In this document: positions 1-7,273 of the stretch, piece by piece
How positions within the stretch are numbered: position 1 is the stretch's first letter
Layout of the letters: every line of letters starts with the position of its first letter
Assembly: GCA_003453085.1 (NCBI GenBank)
Contig: DMMK01000423.1
Span: 1 to 10,722 of the forward strand
Length of the DNA: 10,722 nucleotides
Source: Verrucomicrobiales bacterium
GTDB taxonomy: Bacteria > Verrucomicrobiota > Verrucomicrobiia > Verrucomicrobiales > Verrucomicrobiaceae
Reading direction: 5' to 3'
The notes under the pieces: model-generated
The model's database searches: none
What the model saw: only the letters and a program-made list of their open reading frames with translations
Told to the model about the DNA's origin: nothing
Position numbers and translations under genes: made by a program

Positions 1-848
1 AACTGCAGCAGGGCCCGGCTGCGGGTGAGGGACATGGGGTTCGGGGAGCGCGATGCCTGCCCTCTCGGGGTGCGGTAGTTGTCATAGAACTCACGGGCCA
101 CAGCCGGCGAATCCTGGGTGATGACCTCCGCCGTTCCGATGACGTATTTTTTCTGTCCGCCTTCGAATTCGGTCCAGCGCTGCTCCGCAATTTGCTTGAG
201 GGCTTGGCTCCGGTCCTCCTTCGTCATCGTATCTCCCAGTCCCTGGCGGCGGTCGCGCCCCATGTCATACATGCTCACGGTCGCCACCGCCTTCAGCCGG
301 GGATCTATCTGCGCGGCGCTGATCGCAAAGCCCCCACTGCCGCAGATCCCGATGACGCCGATGCGGTCACGGTTCACAAACGGGCGCGTTCCCAAAAAAT
401 CGACGGCAGCACTGAAGTCTTCAACGAAGGCTTCCGGCGAGGCGATGGAACGCGGCTGTCCCCCGCTCTCACCATTGTAGGAGGCATCGAAGGCCAGGGT
501 GATGAAGCCCCGTTCCGCCATCGTCTGGGCATACAGGCCCGAGGTCTGTTCCTTCACCCCGCCGAAGGGATGGCCCACGATGATCGCAGCGGATTTCTTG
601 GATCGGTCCATGCCTTTGGGAAGGTACAAATCGCCTACCAGATGGATCCCCAGCCGGTTTGAAAAAGACACCTTTTCAGTGGTCACTCGATCGCTGGGCG
701 GAAAGGTCTTATCCCAGGTCAAAGTGTCTGCGGCAAAGGTTGCGCTGCCTGTGGAAAGCAGCATTCCCAGAGTCATGGCCGTGAGGGACCGGAGGCTGGC
801 GTGCGTGCCTTGAGGGGCAGTCAATGCGGGGGTGGTAGAGTTGTTCAT
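1..848 (-). CDS. Secreted dienelactone-hydrolase-like alpha/beta hydrolase (3' end cut by window edge)
   Basis: The frame is open from the ATG at 848 to the window edge, giving 282 codons without a stop; the C-terminus lies outside. Residues 1-39 form an export signal: Arg20 near the start of a hydrophobic stretch (AMTLGMLLSTGSATFA), probably cut after TFA. The mature part has the alpha/beta hydrolase layout. There is an HPFGG oxyanion-type loop at 93-97, then VKEQTSGLYA, a TLAFDA strand with YNGESGG at 117-130, and a nucleophile elbow GICGSGG at 167-173. Either Cys169 or Ser171 could be the nucleophile; both occur in the elbow of this COG1073/dienelactone-hydrolase-like group. The His of the triad is probably beyond the edge or near it. 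The substrate is unknown. It follows the cyclophilin-fold gene by 68 bases and probably belongs with the AraC regulator upstream. No Shine-Dalgarno is visible before the ATG. Confidence 0.85.
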   Translation of the reverse strand, partial: MNNSTTPALTAPQGTHASLRSLTAMTLGMLLSTGSATFAADTLTWDKTFPPSDRVTTEKVSFSNRLGIHLVGDLYLPKGMDRSKKSAAIIVGHPFGGVKEQTSGLYAQTMAERGFITLAFDASYNGESGGQPRSIASPEAFVEDFSAAVDFLGTRPFVNRDRIGVIGICGSGGFAISAAQIDPRLKAVATVSMYDMGRDRRQGLGDTMTKEDRSQALKQIAEQRWTEFEGGQKKYVIGTAEVITQDSPAVAREFYDNYRTPRGQASRSPNPMSLTRSRALLQ

Positions 849-916
849 GTCGTTATGTTTTTTGCGGTTGGATGGGTTTTGATTGAATGGAAATTATTGA
901 CGGGTGTGATAGGGCC

Positions 917-1453
917 TCACGGCGCTGCGAGTTCGAGCGTCGCCTTTTCTGGGCCAGTGGCGGTCAGCGCCTCCAGCCCACCATCGATCTTGCCGAGGAT
1001 GACCAGCCCCTTCGCATAACCTGAGTCCCGGTAGTAGATGGCCAGGTTGCCCCAGGGCGCGTAATAGGCGATGTCGCCGATGGATGGATCCGCGCCTGCA
1101 GGTGCGCCTGCGGTGTTAAGCTTCCTCGGCAGGTCACTGATTTTCTCCGTGCTCGCGTAATCTTTCAGATCAAGAACCAGGGGCAGCATGGAAAGGAAAT
1201 CTCGCCCCGCGGCAGTATCCCGAAGGCTGCCGTACAGTGTCTTTTCGCCGATCCTCACGGTGATCTTCATGTCCCCCTTCCGCCCGATGGCGGGTTCCGT
1301 TTTTTGGCCTAACAAAATAGATGGAATGGTCTCAGCGCTGCACGAAGCGAAAGGCAAGGTGACCGCGAGTGCAAAGGATTGAAATCGACGGCTGGTGCCT
1401 GTGTCACTCACCCGATGCGCTGTGTCTGAGAAGCAAACTTTGTCTGGAGTCAT
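917..1453 (-). CDS. Exported cyclophilin-like fold protein
   Basis: This 178-residue protein starts at ATG 1453. Residues 62-178 match the bacterial cyclophilin-like family (PF18050 type). The match includes MKITVRIGEKTLYGSL at 62-77, SDLPRKLNTAGAPAG at 106-120, GDIAYYAPWGNLAIYYRD at 126-143 and the GKIDGG turn at 154-159. Family members share the beta-barrel of peptidyl-prolyl isomerases but usually lack proven isomerase activity, so I do not assign a reaction. The N-terminus looks exported: Arg22-Arg23 followed by a short hydrophobic run ending in FASC at 35-38. That could be a weak lipobox (Cys38), or a signal peptidase I site around Ala40. The signal begins unusually far in, so a GTG at codon 16 is a possible alternative start. 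It lies between the AraC regulator (87-base gap) and the hydrolase. Families of this kind often sit together with an AraC gene and an alpha/beta hydrolase. Confidence 0.8.
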   Translation of the reverse strand: MTPDKVCFSDTAHRVSDTGTSRRFQSFALAVTLPFASCSAETIPSILLGQKTEPAIGRKGDMKITVRIGEKTLYGSLRDTAAGRDFLSMLPLVLDLKDYASTEKISDLPRKLNTAGAPAGADPSIGDIAYYAPWGNLAIYYRDSGYAKGLVILGKIDGGLEALTATGPEKATLELAAP

Positions 1454-1461
1454 GGGCCCAA

Positions 1462-1521
1462 GTTATCCCCTGACCCCGCCCCTGCTTTCGTGGTTCTGCT
1501 CTGCCCTGTCGTGATTCTGCT
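1462..1521 (-). promoter_or_regulatory. Candidate AraC-type activator site and promoter for the cyclophilin-fold gene
   Basis: On the plus strand CGTGGTTCTGCT (1489-1500) is repeated as CGTGATTCTGCT (1510-1521). That is 11 of 12 bases identical, with the copies starting exactly 21 bases apart. Read on the minus strand the copies are AGCAGAATCACG (distal) and AGCAGAACCACG (proximal). A possible -10 box GATAAC lies at 1467-1462. A 17-base spacer places the -35 at 1490-1485 (CGAAAG, a poor match), so the proximal copy would overlap it by two bases. AraC-family activators typically bind direct half-sites about two helical turns apart next to a weak -35. The araC-type gene ends 20 bases upstream of the distal copy. 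Repeat and spacing are seen directly; promoter and operator function are inferred. Confidence 0.35.
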
Positions 1522-1540
1522 AAAACCTTCCGGGCTGCTT

Positions 1541-2455
1541 TCAGGGCTCTGCGTGGCGGTAATCCTGCGGTGTCTGCCCCGTCTCTTTTCTGAACACCTG
1601 CGAAAAGTGGCTCGCGCTCGTGTAGCCAACCTCCATGCCGATATCAATGATGCTGTGCTTGGTTTCCCGCAGCAGTTGCTGCGCTTTCGTCATGCGCAGG
1701 CGGATGAAATATTTGGATGGCGACAGCCCCGTGGTGCTTTTGAAGAGACGCGAAAAGTGCGCCTCGCTCATCCCTGCGGCCTCGGCCAGTGCGCCGATCT
1801 GCACCCCTTCCTCCAGGGCCGCCCTCATCATCTCCTCCACTTTGCGAAACCGGTAGGCAGGCAGAACATTCGGCTGCGGCGGCCGTGTGGCGGACTCATC
1901 GCGGTAATTTCTCACCAGATGCACCGCCAGGGTCTGCGCGATGCCCTGAACGAGGACCTCGCTGGCCACAGGACGTTCCACCAGCTCAGCCCGCAAATGC
2001 TCCAGAAGAACATTCAGGACGGCATCGTGAACCCCGTAAACTTCTCTCAACACGGGAAGACCGGCATTAGGGCCTAACAAATCATGTGTCACCCGCGCCA
2101 GCAAAGGCAGGCCGATGAAAACGTGCATCACCAGCGAAGGGTCTGGCGTCACAGCCTTCCAGCGCAGTTCGTAAGGCGTCGGCGACGCCGTCAGAAAAAT
2201 ATCACCCGGACCCGAGTGGTGAGAACTCCATGCCCCGCCGAGATCCCGCTCCTCACACATCACGCTGCCTGAAATTTGCCAGACGATCTGAGGCTCCGCC
2301 ACGGCTGGCACGAGCATGCATTTCTCCTCAGGCCGCCGGGAATAGATCTCCACGAGGATATCTTTCCACGCAGGTCCATCGCCCAGATGCAGCAGTTCCC
2401 CAGGCAGATACTGACGCTGGGCATCCGCAGAGGTGAGTGAAGGAGGCGGCTTCAT
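1541..2455 (-). CDS. AraC-family transcriptional regulator
   Basis: This is a DNA-binding regulator of 304 residues from the ATG at 2455. A TTG two codons upstream (2461) is an alternative start, but the ATG is simpler and neither has a clear ribosome site. Residues 1-190 form the sensory part, with a cupin-like stretch (QIVWQISGSVMCEE, then GPGDIFLTASPTPYEL). The C-terminal 100 residues are the classic double helix-turn-helix. The first helix pair is at about 219-240 (QIGALAEAAGMSEAHFSRLF). The second is at about 268-290 (HSIIDIGMEVGYTSASHFSQ), ending in the family signature FRKETGQTPQDYR. The length is normal for the family. It is followed in the same direction by the cyclophilin-fold and hydrolase genes, which it probably controls. 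Direct repeats in the 87-base gap after it fit that role. The inducer cannot be told from the sequence. Confidence 0.93.
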   Translation of the reverse strand: MKPPPSLTSADAQRQYLPGELLHLGDGPAWKDILVEIYSRRPEEKCMLVPAVAEPQIVWQISGSVMCEERDLGGAWSSHHSGPGDIFLTASPTPYELRWKAVTPDPSLVMHVFIGLPLLARVTHDLLGPNAGLPVLREVYGVHDAVLNVLLEHLRAELVERPVASEVLVQGIAQTLAVHLVRNYRDESATRPPQPNVLPAYRFRKVEEMMRAALEEGVQIGALAEAAGMSEAHFSRLFKSTTGLSPSKYFIRLRMTKAQQLLRETKHSIIDIGMEVGYTSASHFSQVFRKETGQTPQDYRHAEP

Positions 2456-2468
2456 CGACAAGGATCGG

Positions 2469-2524
2469 TTTTGTCTGTGATAAGAGTCGATTCACCCGAC
2501 AAAATGACAAGAAGTGAAGATCGA
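2469..2524. promoter_or_regulatory. Inverted repeats upstream of the AraC regulator, possible operator
   Basis: The 107-base gap between the lolA-like gene and the regulator holds a perfect 7-base inverted repeat, TTTTGTC (2469-2475) and GACAAAA (2498-2504), whose arms start 29 bases apart. A second, imperfect pair overlaps it: TCGATTCAC (2487-2495) against GTGAAGATCGA (2514-2524), with a two-base bulge. The arms lie 14-69 bases before the regulator's ATG, where an autoregulatory site would be expected. No convincing -35/-10 pair and no terminator hairpin were found in this gap. The repeats are visible; the function is a guess. Confidence 0.25.
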
Positions 2525-2562
2525 TGGACAACACTTTCCTCCGGTCGTCTCCCCGCCTGAAA

Positions 2563-3198
2563 CTACCGCGCCAGCAGCTTTGTCTTCTCAGCGGCAGAAA
2601 CGGTTTCCGGGTCCGAAAAAGCCATGGTCAGGCTCGCGCCATCGCCTTGCAGCACGCGCAGTTGCAGCAGGCGAAAGGTCTTGGGGGAAATCTGCAGATC
2701 AAGCTGCCGCAGGTGCCGCCGGATGAAGGGGGCCTTGGGCCGCAGCGTGATCGCCGTCACCTCCGCCGTCTGCTCCGCCGCAGCCACCAGGAAGTGCTGC
2801 TGCAGTTCCTCGGGCGAGGCCTCTTGCCCGCTGAGAAAGCGCGACCACATGCGGTAGCGCGCATCCTTTTCATCCAGGGCCTGCCAGGCACCGTCTGCAC
2901 CTTCACGCACGCGGAATTCCGTGCCATCCCGCACCAAAACTGTAGCCGCAGGCTGGCCCAGTTCCCAGCGGAAAGCCCCATCCTTGAACCGCCAGAACTT
3001 GCCCGGTGTGCTCACCGGCTGCTTCAGGGCCGGAGTCGTGCGCGTCTGGCGAAAGGCCACCACCATATCTGGCATGTCTTTTTGCGCCTCGGCCCATTGC
3101 AGAAGCACGGGCGGCAGCGGCTTCGGTGCCTGGGCCTGGACGGTCAGGGCAGAAACAGCCAGCAGAAAGGCGATGCGAAGCACAGGAGCGAGGGCCAT
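2563..3198 (-). CDS. LolA-like periplasmic lipoprotein-carrier family protein
   Basis: This 211-residue exported protein is taken from ATG 3198. The frame is open upstream to 3324, but that part overlaps thiE and has no signal-peptide character, whereas MALAPVLRIAFLLAVSALTV followed by QAQA is a textbook signal peptide, cut after about residue 22. The mature part resembles the LolA/LolB fold, an open beta-barrel that holds lipoprotein acyl chains. Visible elements are VAFRQTRTTPAL at 47-58 with the family's F-x-Q pattern, GKFWRFKDGAFRWEL at 66-80, DGTEFRVREGADGAW at 91-105 and a C-terminal GDGASLTMAFSDPE. True LolA carries lipoproteins from the inner to the outer membrane. This divergent member could equally serve a glycolipid or other exporter, so no symbol is given. 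It begins 4 bases after the thiE stop, suggesting translational coupling with that gene. Confidence 0.78.
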   Translation of the reverse strand: MALAPVLRIAFLLAVSALTVQAQAPKPLPPVLLQWAEAQKDMPDMVVAFRQTRTTPALKQPVSTPGKFWRFKDGAFRWELGQPAATVLVRDGTEFRVREGADGAWQALDEKDARYRMWSRFLSGQEASPEELQQHFLVAAAEQTAEVTAITLRPKAPFIRRHLRQLDLQISPKTFRLLQLRVLQGDGASLTMAFSDPETVSAAEKTKLLAR

Positions 3199-3202
3199 AA
3201 AA

Positions 3203-3847
3203 TCAGGGCAGTGAAGATTTGATCTGTCGTACATACGACTGCACATCCGGGGCCAGCAAAAAAGCCGACACCACCACCACACGCCGCGCGCCTGCGGTGA
3301 GGATTTCCGGCAGCCGCTCCGCATTCACTCCGCCGATGCAGAAGATGGGCAGCGACACCTGCTGATGCACCTCCGTGATGTCCTGCAGGCCGATGGGGAC
3401 GTAGTCCGGCTTTGTCCCCGTGGCATACAGCGGGCCAAAGCCGATGTAATCCGCCGCCTCCGCCTGGGCCGCCACGGCCTGGGCCAGACTGTGGGTGGAC
3501 TTGCCCACAAACACGCCCGGCCCCACGGCCGCACGCGCCCTGGCCACCGCCTCATCATCCTGCCCCACATGCACGCCCTCGCTACCAATGCTGGCGGCGA
3601 TTTCGAGGTGGTCATTGATGATCAGCGGCACGCCATGGTCGCGGGTGATGGGGTGCATCAGCCGCGCCAGTTTTTCGATCTCCGGCAGTGCCAGCTTTTT
3701 CGCCCGCAGTTGCAAAAGATCCACCCCGCCCTCACACAGCGCCGCCGTCATCGCCTCCACCTGCGCCGGGGCGCAGTAGCCGAGATCCACGATCCCATAC
3801 AGCCGCGCAGATTGCAGCCGTGGGAAAGATGAGGCAGGAGATGACAT
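3203..3847 (-). CDS. thiE: Thiamine-phosphate synthase
   Basis: ThiE joins hydroxymethylpyrimidine diphosphate and thiazole phosphate to make thiamine monophosphate in the cytoplasm. The protein is 214 residues, the usual length for a single-domain ThiE TIM barrel. Family motifs appear in order. QLRAKK (46-51) carries the diphosphate-binding Arg and Lys. INDH (77-80) and GVHVGQDD (91-98) hold the metal-binding Asp residues. GKSTHS follows at 115-120. IGFGPLYATGTKPDY (135-149) supplies the Thr and Lys phosphate contacts. PIFCIGGVN (167-175) and VVVVSAFL (190-197) close the thiazole phosphate site. It starts 36 bases after the gyrA stop and ends 4 bases before the lolA-like gene, with no other thiamine gene in view. 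The ATG at 3847 is the first in frame and lacks a visible Shine-Dalgarno. I saw no thiamine riboswitch in the 36-base leader. Confidence 0.95.
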   Translation of the reverse strand: MSSPASSFPRLQSARLYGIVDLGYCAPAQVEAMTAALCEGGVDLLQLRAKKLALPEIEKLARLMHPITRDHGVPLIINDHLEIAASIGSEGVHVGQDDEAVARARAAVGPGVFVGKSTHSLAQAVAAQAEAADYIGFGPLYATGTKPDYVPIGLQDITEVHQQVSLPIFCIGGVNAERLPEILTAGARRVVVVSAFLLAPDVQSYVRQIKSSLP

Positions 3848-3883
3848 GCGGAATGGGGGAGCGGGTCTCAGCAGCGCTAGTGA

Positions 3884-6556
3884 TTAAGACTCGGTGGAGT
3901 CCGCCTCAGGGGTTTCAGCCGCTTCTTCGGCCGGGGCCTCGCTGCCCGCAGCAGGGCTGTCTCCACCTTCGGTGACGATGGCGGTTTCGCCCTCTTCGCC
4001 GGTGGCGGATTCATCCTCTTCATCGGCGATCACGGTCGCCACATCCTGGATGGTCTCGTCTTTTTTGAGGTCCATCAGCTTCACGCCCTGGGCCACACGG
4101 CCCGTTTCGCGGATGCCTTTGTCCCCGCCCACACGAATGCGCACATTCTGTCCTTTGCTGGTGATCAGCATCAGTTCATCATCGTCATGCACCGCGATGG
4201 CGGCCACCACCTTGCCGGTCTTCTCCGTGATGTTGATGGTCTTCACACCTTTGCCGCCACGGTTGATCAGGCGGTAGTCTTCAAACGGCGTGCGTTTGCC
4301 CAGGCCTTTTTCAGAAACAACCAGGAGCTGGGTGTCCGGCTCCACCGCCGTCAGCGCCACCAGGTAGTCGCCTTCATCCAGGCGAATGCCGCGCACGCCG
4401 GCTGCCCCACGGCCCATGGCGCGGATGTCGGTCTCCACACAGCGCAGGCACATGCCTTCGCGGGTGGCAAAGCAGATCTCGCTGCTGCCATTCGTCAGCA
4501 CCACGTCCACGAGGTCGTTGCCTTCCTCGATGTTGATCGCGATGATGCCGTCTTTCCGGTAGTTTTTGAAGGCTTCCAGCGCCGTCTTTTTCACCGTGCC
4601 GTCCTTCGTTGCGAAGAGCACAAATTTCTCTGGGCTCCACATCGCATCGTCTTCCACGCCCTGGGCTTCCAGACGCAGCACGCTGTTGATCTTCTCTTCG
4701 GGGCGCAGGTTCAGCACGTTTTTGATGCTGCGGCCACGGCCTGTGCGCGGGGCTTCAGGAAGCTGATACACACGCTCCACATAGACACGTCCCGTGTTCG
4801 TGAAGAATAACAAGAAGTCATGCATGTTTGCGCTGAACAGTGTCTCCACGAAGTCATTTTTGTCCTCCTTGGTGGCGGCCTCGCGGGCCTCCATGCCTTT
4901 CAAACCTTTGCCGCCGCGTGCCTGCAGGCGATACTCGGTGGTCAGCGTGCGCTTCACGTAACCAAAGTGGGTCAGCGTGACGATGTTCGCATCGTTCGGG
5001 ATGAGGTCGATCGTCTCGATGCCGCCGCCGGCCGCATCAATGCGGGTGTAGCGAGGGGTGCCGTGCTTGGCCTTGATGGCCTGCAGCTCGTCCTTGATGA
5101 TGGTCAGCACGCGGTGCTCTTTCGCCAGGATGTCCATCAGGTCCGTGATGGTGGCCAGCAGCTCGTCATAGTCGGCCTTGATCTTGTCGCGCTCCATGCC
5201 CGTGAGCTGGTAGAGGCGCAGTTCCAGGATCTGATCCACCTGCGTATCCGTGAAGACGTAGCTGTCTCCCTGGATGCTCGGCTGGCTGCGGATGAGGATG
5301 CCCAGGTTCCGGGCAGTCGTCACGCTGAACTGGTAAGCCTTCAGCCCGGCACGCGCTTCGTCGCGGTTGCGGCTGTCGCGGATGATCTTGATGAAGTCAT
5401 CCAGATGGCCCAGGGCCAGCAAGTAGGCCTCCAGTTTTTCCGCCTGCTGCTCTGCCTTGCGCAGGAGGAAGCGGGTGCGGCGGATGATGACCTCGCGGCG
5501 GTGCTCGATGTAGCAGGCGATCGCGTCCTTGATGCTCAGCACGCGCGGGCGGCCGCCATCAATGGCCAGCATGTGGATGCTGAAGCTGCTCTCGAGAGCG
5601 GTGAATTTGTACAGGTTGTTCAGCACCACCTGCGGGCGGGCGTCGCGCTTCAGCTCCACCACCACGCGGGTGTTTTCATCGGACTCATCCCGCACGGAGG
5701 TGATGTCGCTGATGATCTTCTCATTGGCCAGTTCCGCGATGCGCTTCACCAGTTCCGCACGGTTCACGTTGTACGGGATTTCCGTGATGATGATCTGCTC
5801 GCGGCCATTGTGCTCCACGATCTCCGCCTGGCCGCGCACCCGCACGCTGCCATGGCCGGTTTCCATGTATTCGCGGATGCCGTCCAGGCCGTGAATCACA
5901 CACCCCGTCGGGAAGTCAGGGCCCTTGATGAACTGCGCAAGTCCGCTGTTCGTGATGGCCGGATTGTCAATCTGCGCGCAGACACCGTCCACGATTTCGC
6001 CCAGGTTGTGCGGCGGCATGTTCGTCGCCATGCCCACGGCAATGCCGGTACCACCATTCACCAAAAGGTTAGGAAACGCGGCCGGAAACACCGTCGGCTC
6101 CGTCAGACGTTCATCGTAGTTCGGGACGAAGTCCACGGTGTCCTTCTCCATGTCGGACATCAGCGTGCCGCCCAGGGGCGTCATGCGGGCTTCCGTGTAT
6201 CGCATGGCAGCCGGCGGGTCACCTTCCACCGAGCCGAAGTTCCCCTGCGGATCAATCAGCGTCTCGCGCATCGCCCACGGCTGGCCCATGTGAACCAGGG
6301 TCGGGTAGATGACGGCCTCACCGTGCGGGTGATAGTTACCTGAAGTGTCACCGCAAATCTTCGCGCACTTCATCTGCTTCTTCGGCGGATACAGGCCCAG
6401 CTCATGCATCGCATACAGAATGCGGCGCTGGGAAGGCTTCAGCCCGTCCCGCACATCCGGCAGCGCACGGGAGATGATGACTGACATCGAGTAATCAAGA
6501 AAGGAGTTCTTGACCTCGTCAGCGACTGAGATGGGACGGGTGTTGGATTCTTGCAT
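3884..6556 (-). CDS. gyrA: DNA gyrase subunit A
   Basis: GyrA cleaves and rejoins DNA in the A2B2 gyrase that introduces negative supercoils. The 890-residue protein is complete. The catalytic Tyr120 is in AAMRYTEARM, and the winged-helix region carries GNYHPHGEAVIY at 73-84. A long coiled-coil and tower region follows. The C-terminal wrapping domain has a GyrA box QARGGKG at 545-551 (consensus QRRGGKG, so one change) and a related NRGGKG at 765-770. These support gyrase rather than topoisomerase IV. Residues 844-890 are a Glu/Ala-rich acidic tail. Ala81 and Pro85 replace the E. coli quinolone-contact residues Ser83 and Asp87. The gene is 42 bases after the phosphoesterase gene. A weak promoter-like pair (TTCGAC, 17 bases, TTAAAT at 6625-6597) spans that gene's stop, so gyrA may not depend only on read-through. 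The leader before the ATG is pyrimidine-rich, with no Shine-Dalgarno. Confidence 0.98.
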   Translation of the reverse strand: MQESNTRPISVADEVKNSFLDYSMSVIISRALPDVRDGLKPSQRRILYAMHELGLYPPKKQMKCAKICGDTSGNYHPHGEAVIYPTLVHMGQPWAMRETLIDPQGNFGSVEGDPPAAMRYTEARMTPLGGTLMSDMEKDTVDFVPNYDERLTEPTVFPAAFPNLLVNGGTGIAVGMATNMPPHNLGEIVDGVCAQIDNPAITNSGLAQFIKGPDFPTGCVIHGLDGIREYMETGHGSVRVRGQAEIVEHNGREQIIITEIPYNVNRAELVKRIAELANEKIISDITSVRDESDENTRVVVELKRDARPQVVLNNLYKFTALESSFSIHMLAIDGGRPRVLSIKDAIACYIEHRREVIIRRTRFLLRKAEQQAEKLEAYLLALGHLDDFIKIIRDSRNRDEARAGLKAYQFSVTTARNLGILIRSQPSIQGDSYVFTDTQVDQILELRLYQLTGMERDKIKADYDELLATITDLMDILAKEHRVLTIIKDELQAIKAKHGTPRYTRIDAAGGGIETIDLIPNDANIVTLTHFGYVKRTLTTEYRLQARGGKGLKGMEAREAATKEDKNDFVETLFSANMHDFLLFFTNTGRVYVERVYQLPEAPRTGRGRSIKNVLNLRPEEKINSVLRLEAQGVEDDAMWSPEKFVLFATKDGTVKKTALEAFKNYRKDGIIAINIEEGNDLVDVVLTNGSSEICFATREGMCLRCVETDIRAMGRGAAGVRGIRLDEGDYLVALTAVEPDTQLLVVSEKGLGKRTPFEDYRLINRGGKGVKTINITEKTGKVVAAIAVHDDDELMLITSKGQNVRIRVGGDKGIRETGRVAQGVKLMDLKKDETIQDVATVIADEEDESATGEEGETAIVTEGGDSPAAGSEAPAEEAAETPEADSTES

Positions 6557-6598
6557 GGAAGGGAAAGCAGTGATGAAAGAAGGACTGGAGTCTGAAAT

Positions 6599-7273
6599 TT
6601 AATGAATGGCTTTATGGTCGTCGAAACAGAGCGTCACCTGCTCCTCAACATTCAGACAGCGGAAGTGAGTGGCTCCCAGAGTAAAACTCCGGCTTTTATG
6701 GTGGTGGCCAAACAGCCAAAATTCGGGCTGGTGTGCCTCAAGCATCGTTTGAAGCAAGCTGGACGTCGAGGTGCTTTGGAACATGGCCAGCTCCATTGGA
6801 GCCCCCTGTGTGAAGAGGCTGGCCGGACCGTCGTGGGAAATCATGAGACGCGGTCTGGCGGCAACGTAATCGTCAAAAGCCCTGCGGCTTTCCTCATAGT
6901 TCAGCTCTTCTTCACGCCACCATGATACACCTTCGACCCTGAAGTTTTGATCGATTGACCAAGCCCCTGAAACCCAAAACATAAAATCATGCTGCCCCCA
7001 GTCCCCGAGATACCTGGGATGGCGGCGGCAAGCGGCAGGATCGTCATGATTTCCGCGAATGAACCAGAGATCATCGCGTCGGCGAAGTTGCTGCTCATCG
7101 TCTTTTGGCTCCACAAAACCAATGCCCATGTCGCCTATTTGAACAACAGGATGACCCAGCTTTGGAAGGCTGTTAAGCCGACCATGGACATCACCCACAA
7201 ACGTCCAGCAGCCTTTCAATGGCGGAAGGCCATCAACGATCTGTTTCTGGGAAAGCTGGTAGGAAGCGGTCAT
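6599..7273 (-). CDS. Calcineurin-like metallophosphoesterase
   Basis: The protein has 224 residues with the full set of metallophosphoesterase metal-binding motifs: GDVHG at 27-31 (Asp28, His30), GDMG at 47-50 (Asp48), GNHD at 74-77 (Asn75, His76), SHDGP at 146-150 (His147) and GHHH at 189-192. All expected two-metal ligands are present, so it should be an active hydrolase of phosphate mono- or diesters. The substrate (nucleotide, RNA, DNA or protein) cannot be told. There is no signal peptide, so it is cytoplasmic. Its ATG overlaps the TGA of the nucleotidyltransferase gene by four bases (ATGA), a strong sign of translational coupling and joint function. One inference is that it removes or processes what the transferase adds. 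The DNA is poorer in GC than the gyrase genes (31/60 and 30/60 in rows at 6661 and 7081), hinting at acquisition. Confidence 0.92.
   Translation of the reverse strand: MTASYQLSQKQIVDGLPPLKGCWTFVGDVHGRLNSLPKLGHPVVQIGDMGIGFVEPKDDEQQLRRRDDLWFIRGNHDDPAACRRHPRYLGDWGQHDFMFWVSGAWSIDQNFRVEGVSWWREEELNYEESRRAFDDYVAARPRLMISHDGPASLFTQGAPMELAMFQSTSTSSLLQTMLEAHQPEFWLFGHHHKSRSFTLGATHFRCLNVEEQVTLCFDDHKAIH

Noticed and set aside
868..890. Near-repeat TTGGATGG / TTGAATGG upstream of the hydrolase start.
   Set aside because: Only eight bases with a mismatch and 15-base spacing, unrelated to the 21-base repeats upstream of the cyclophilin-fold gene. Likely chance.
2456..2562. A terminator after the lolA-like gene in the 107-base gap.
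   Set aside because: No GC-rich stem followed by a T-run on the minus strand could be found.
3199..3324. A longer start for the lolA-like gene at 3324.
   Set aside because: The extra 42 residues overlap thiE and are rich in Trp, Cys and Arg without a signal. The ATG at 3198 is directly followed by a proper signal peptide.
3848..3883. A TPP riboswitch upstream of thiE.
   Set aside because: The gap is only 36 bases, too short for the aptamer, and no conserved core such as CTGAGA in the right setting with its partner was found.
4820..6343. A 507-codon plus-strand open frame antisense to gyrA.
   Set aside because: Same codon-aligned shadow effect as in gyrB. The minus strand encodes clear GyrA.
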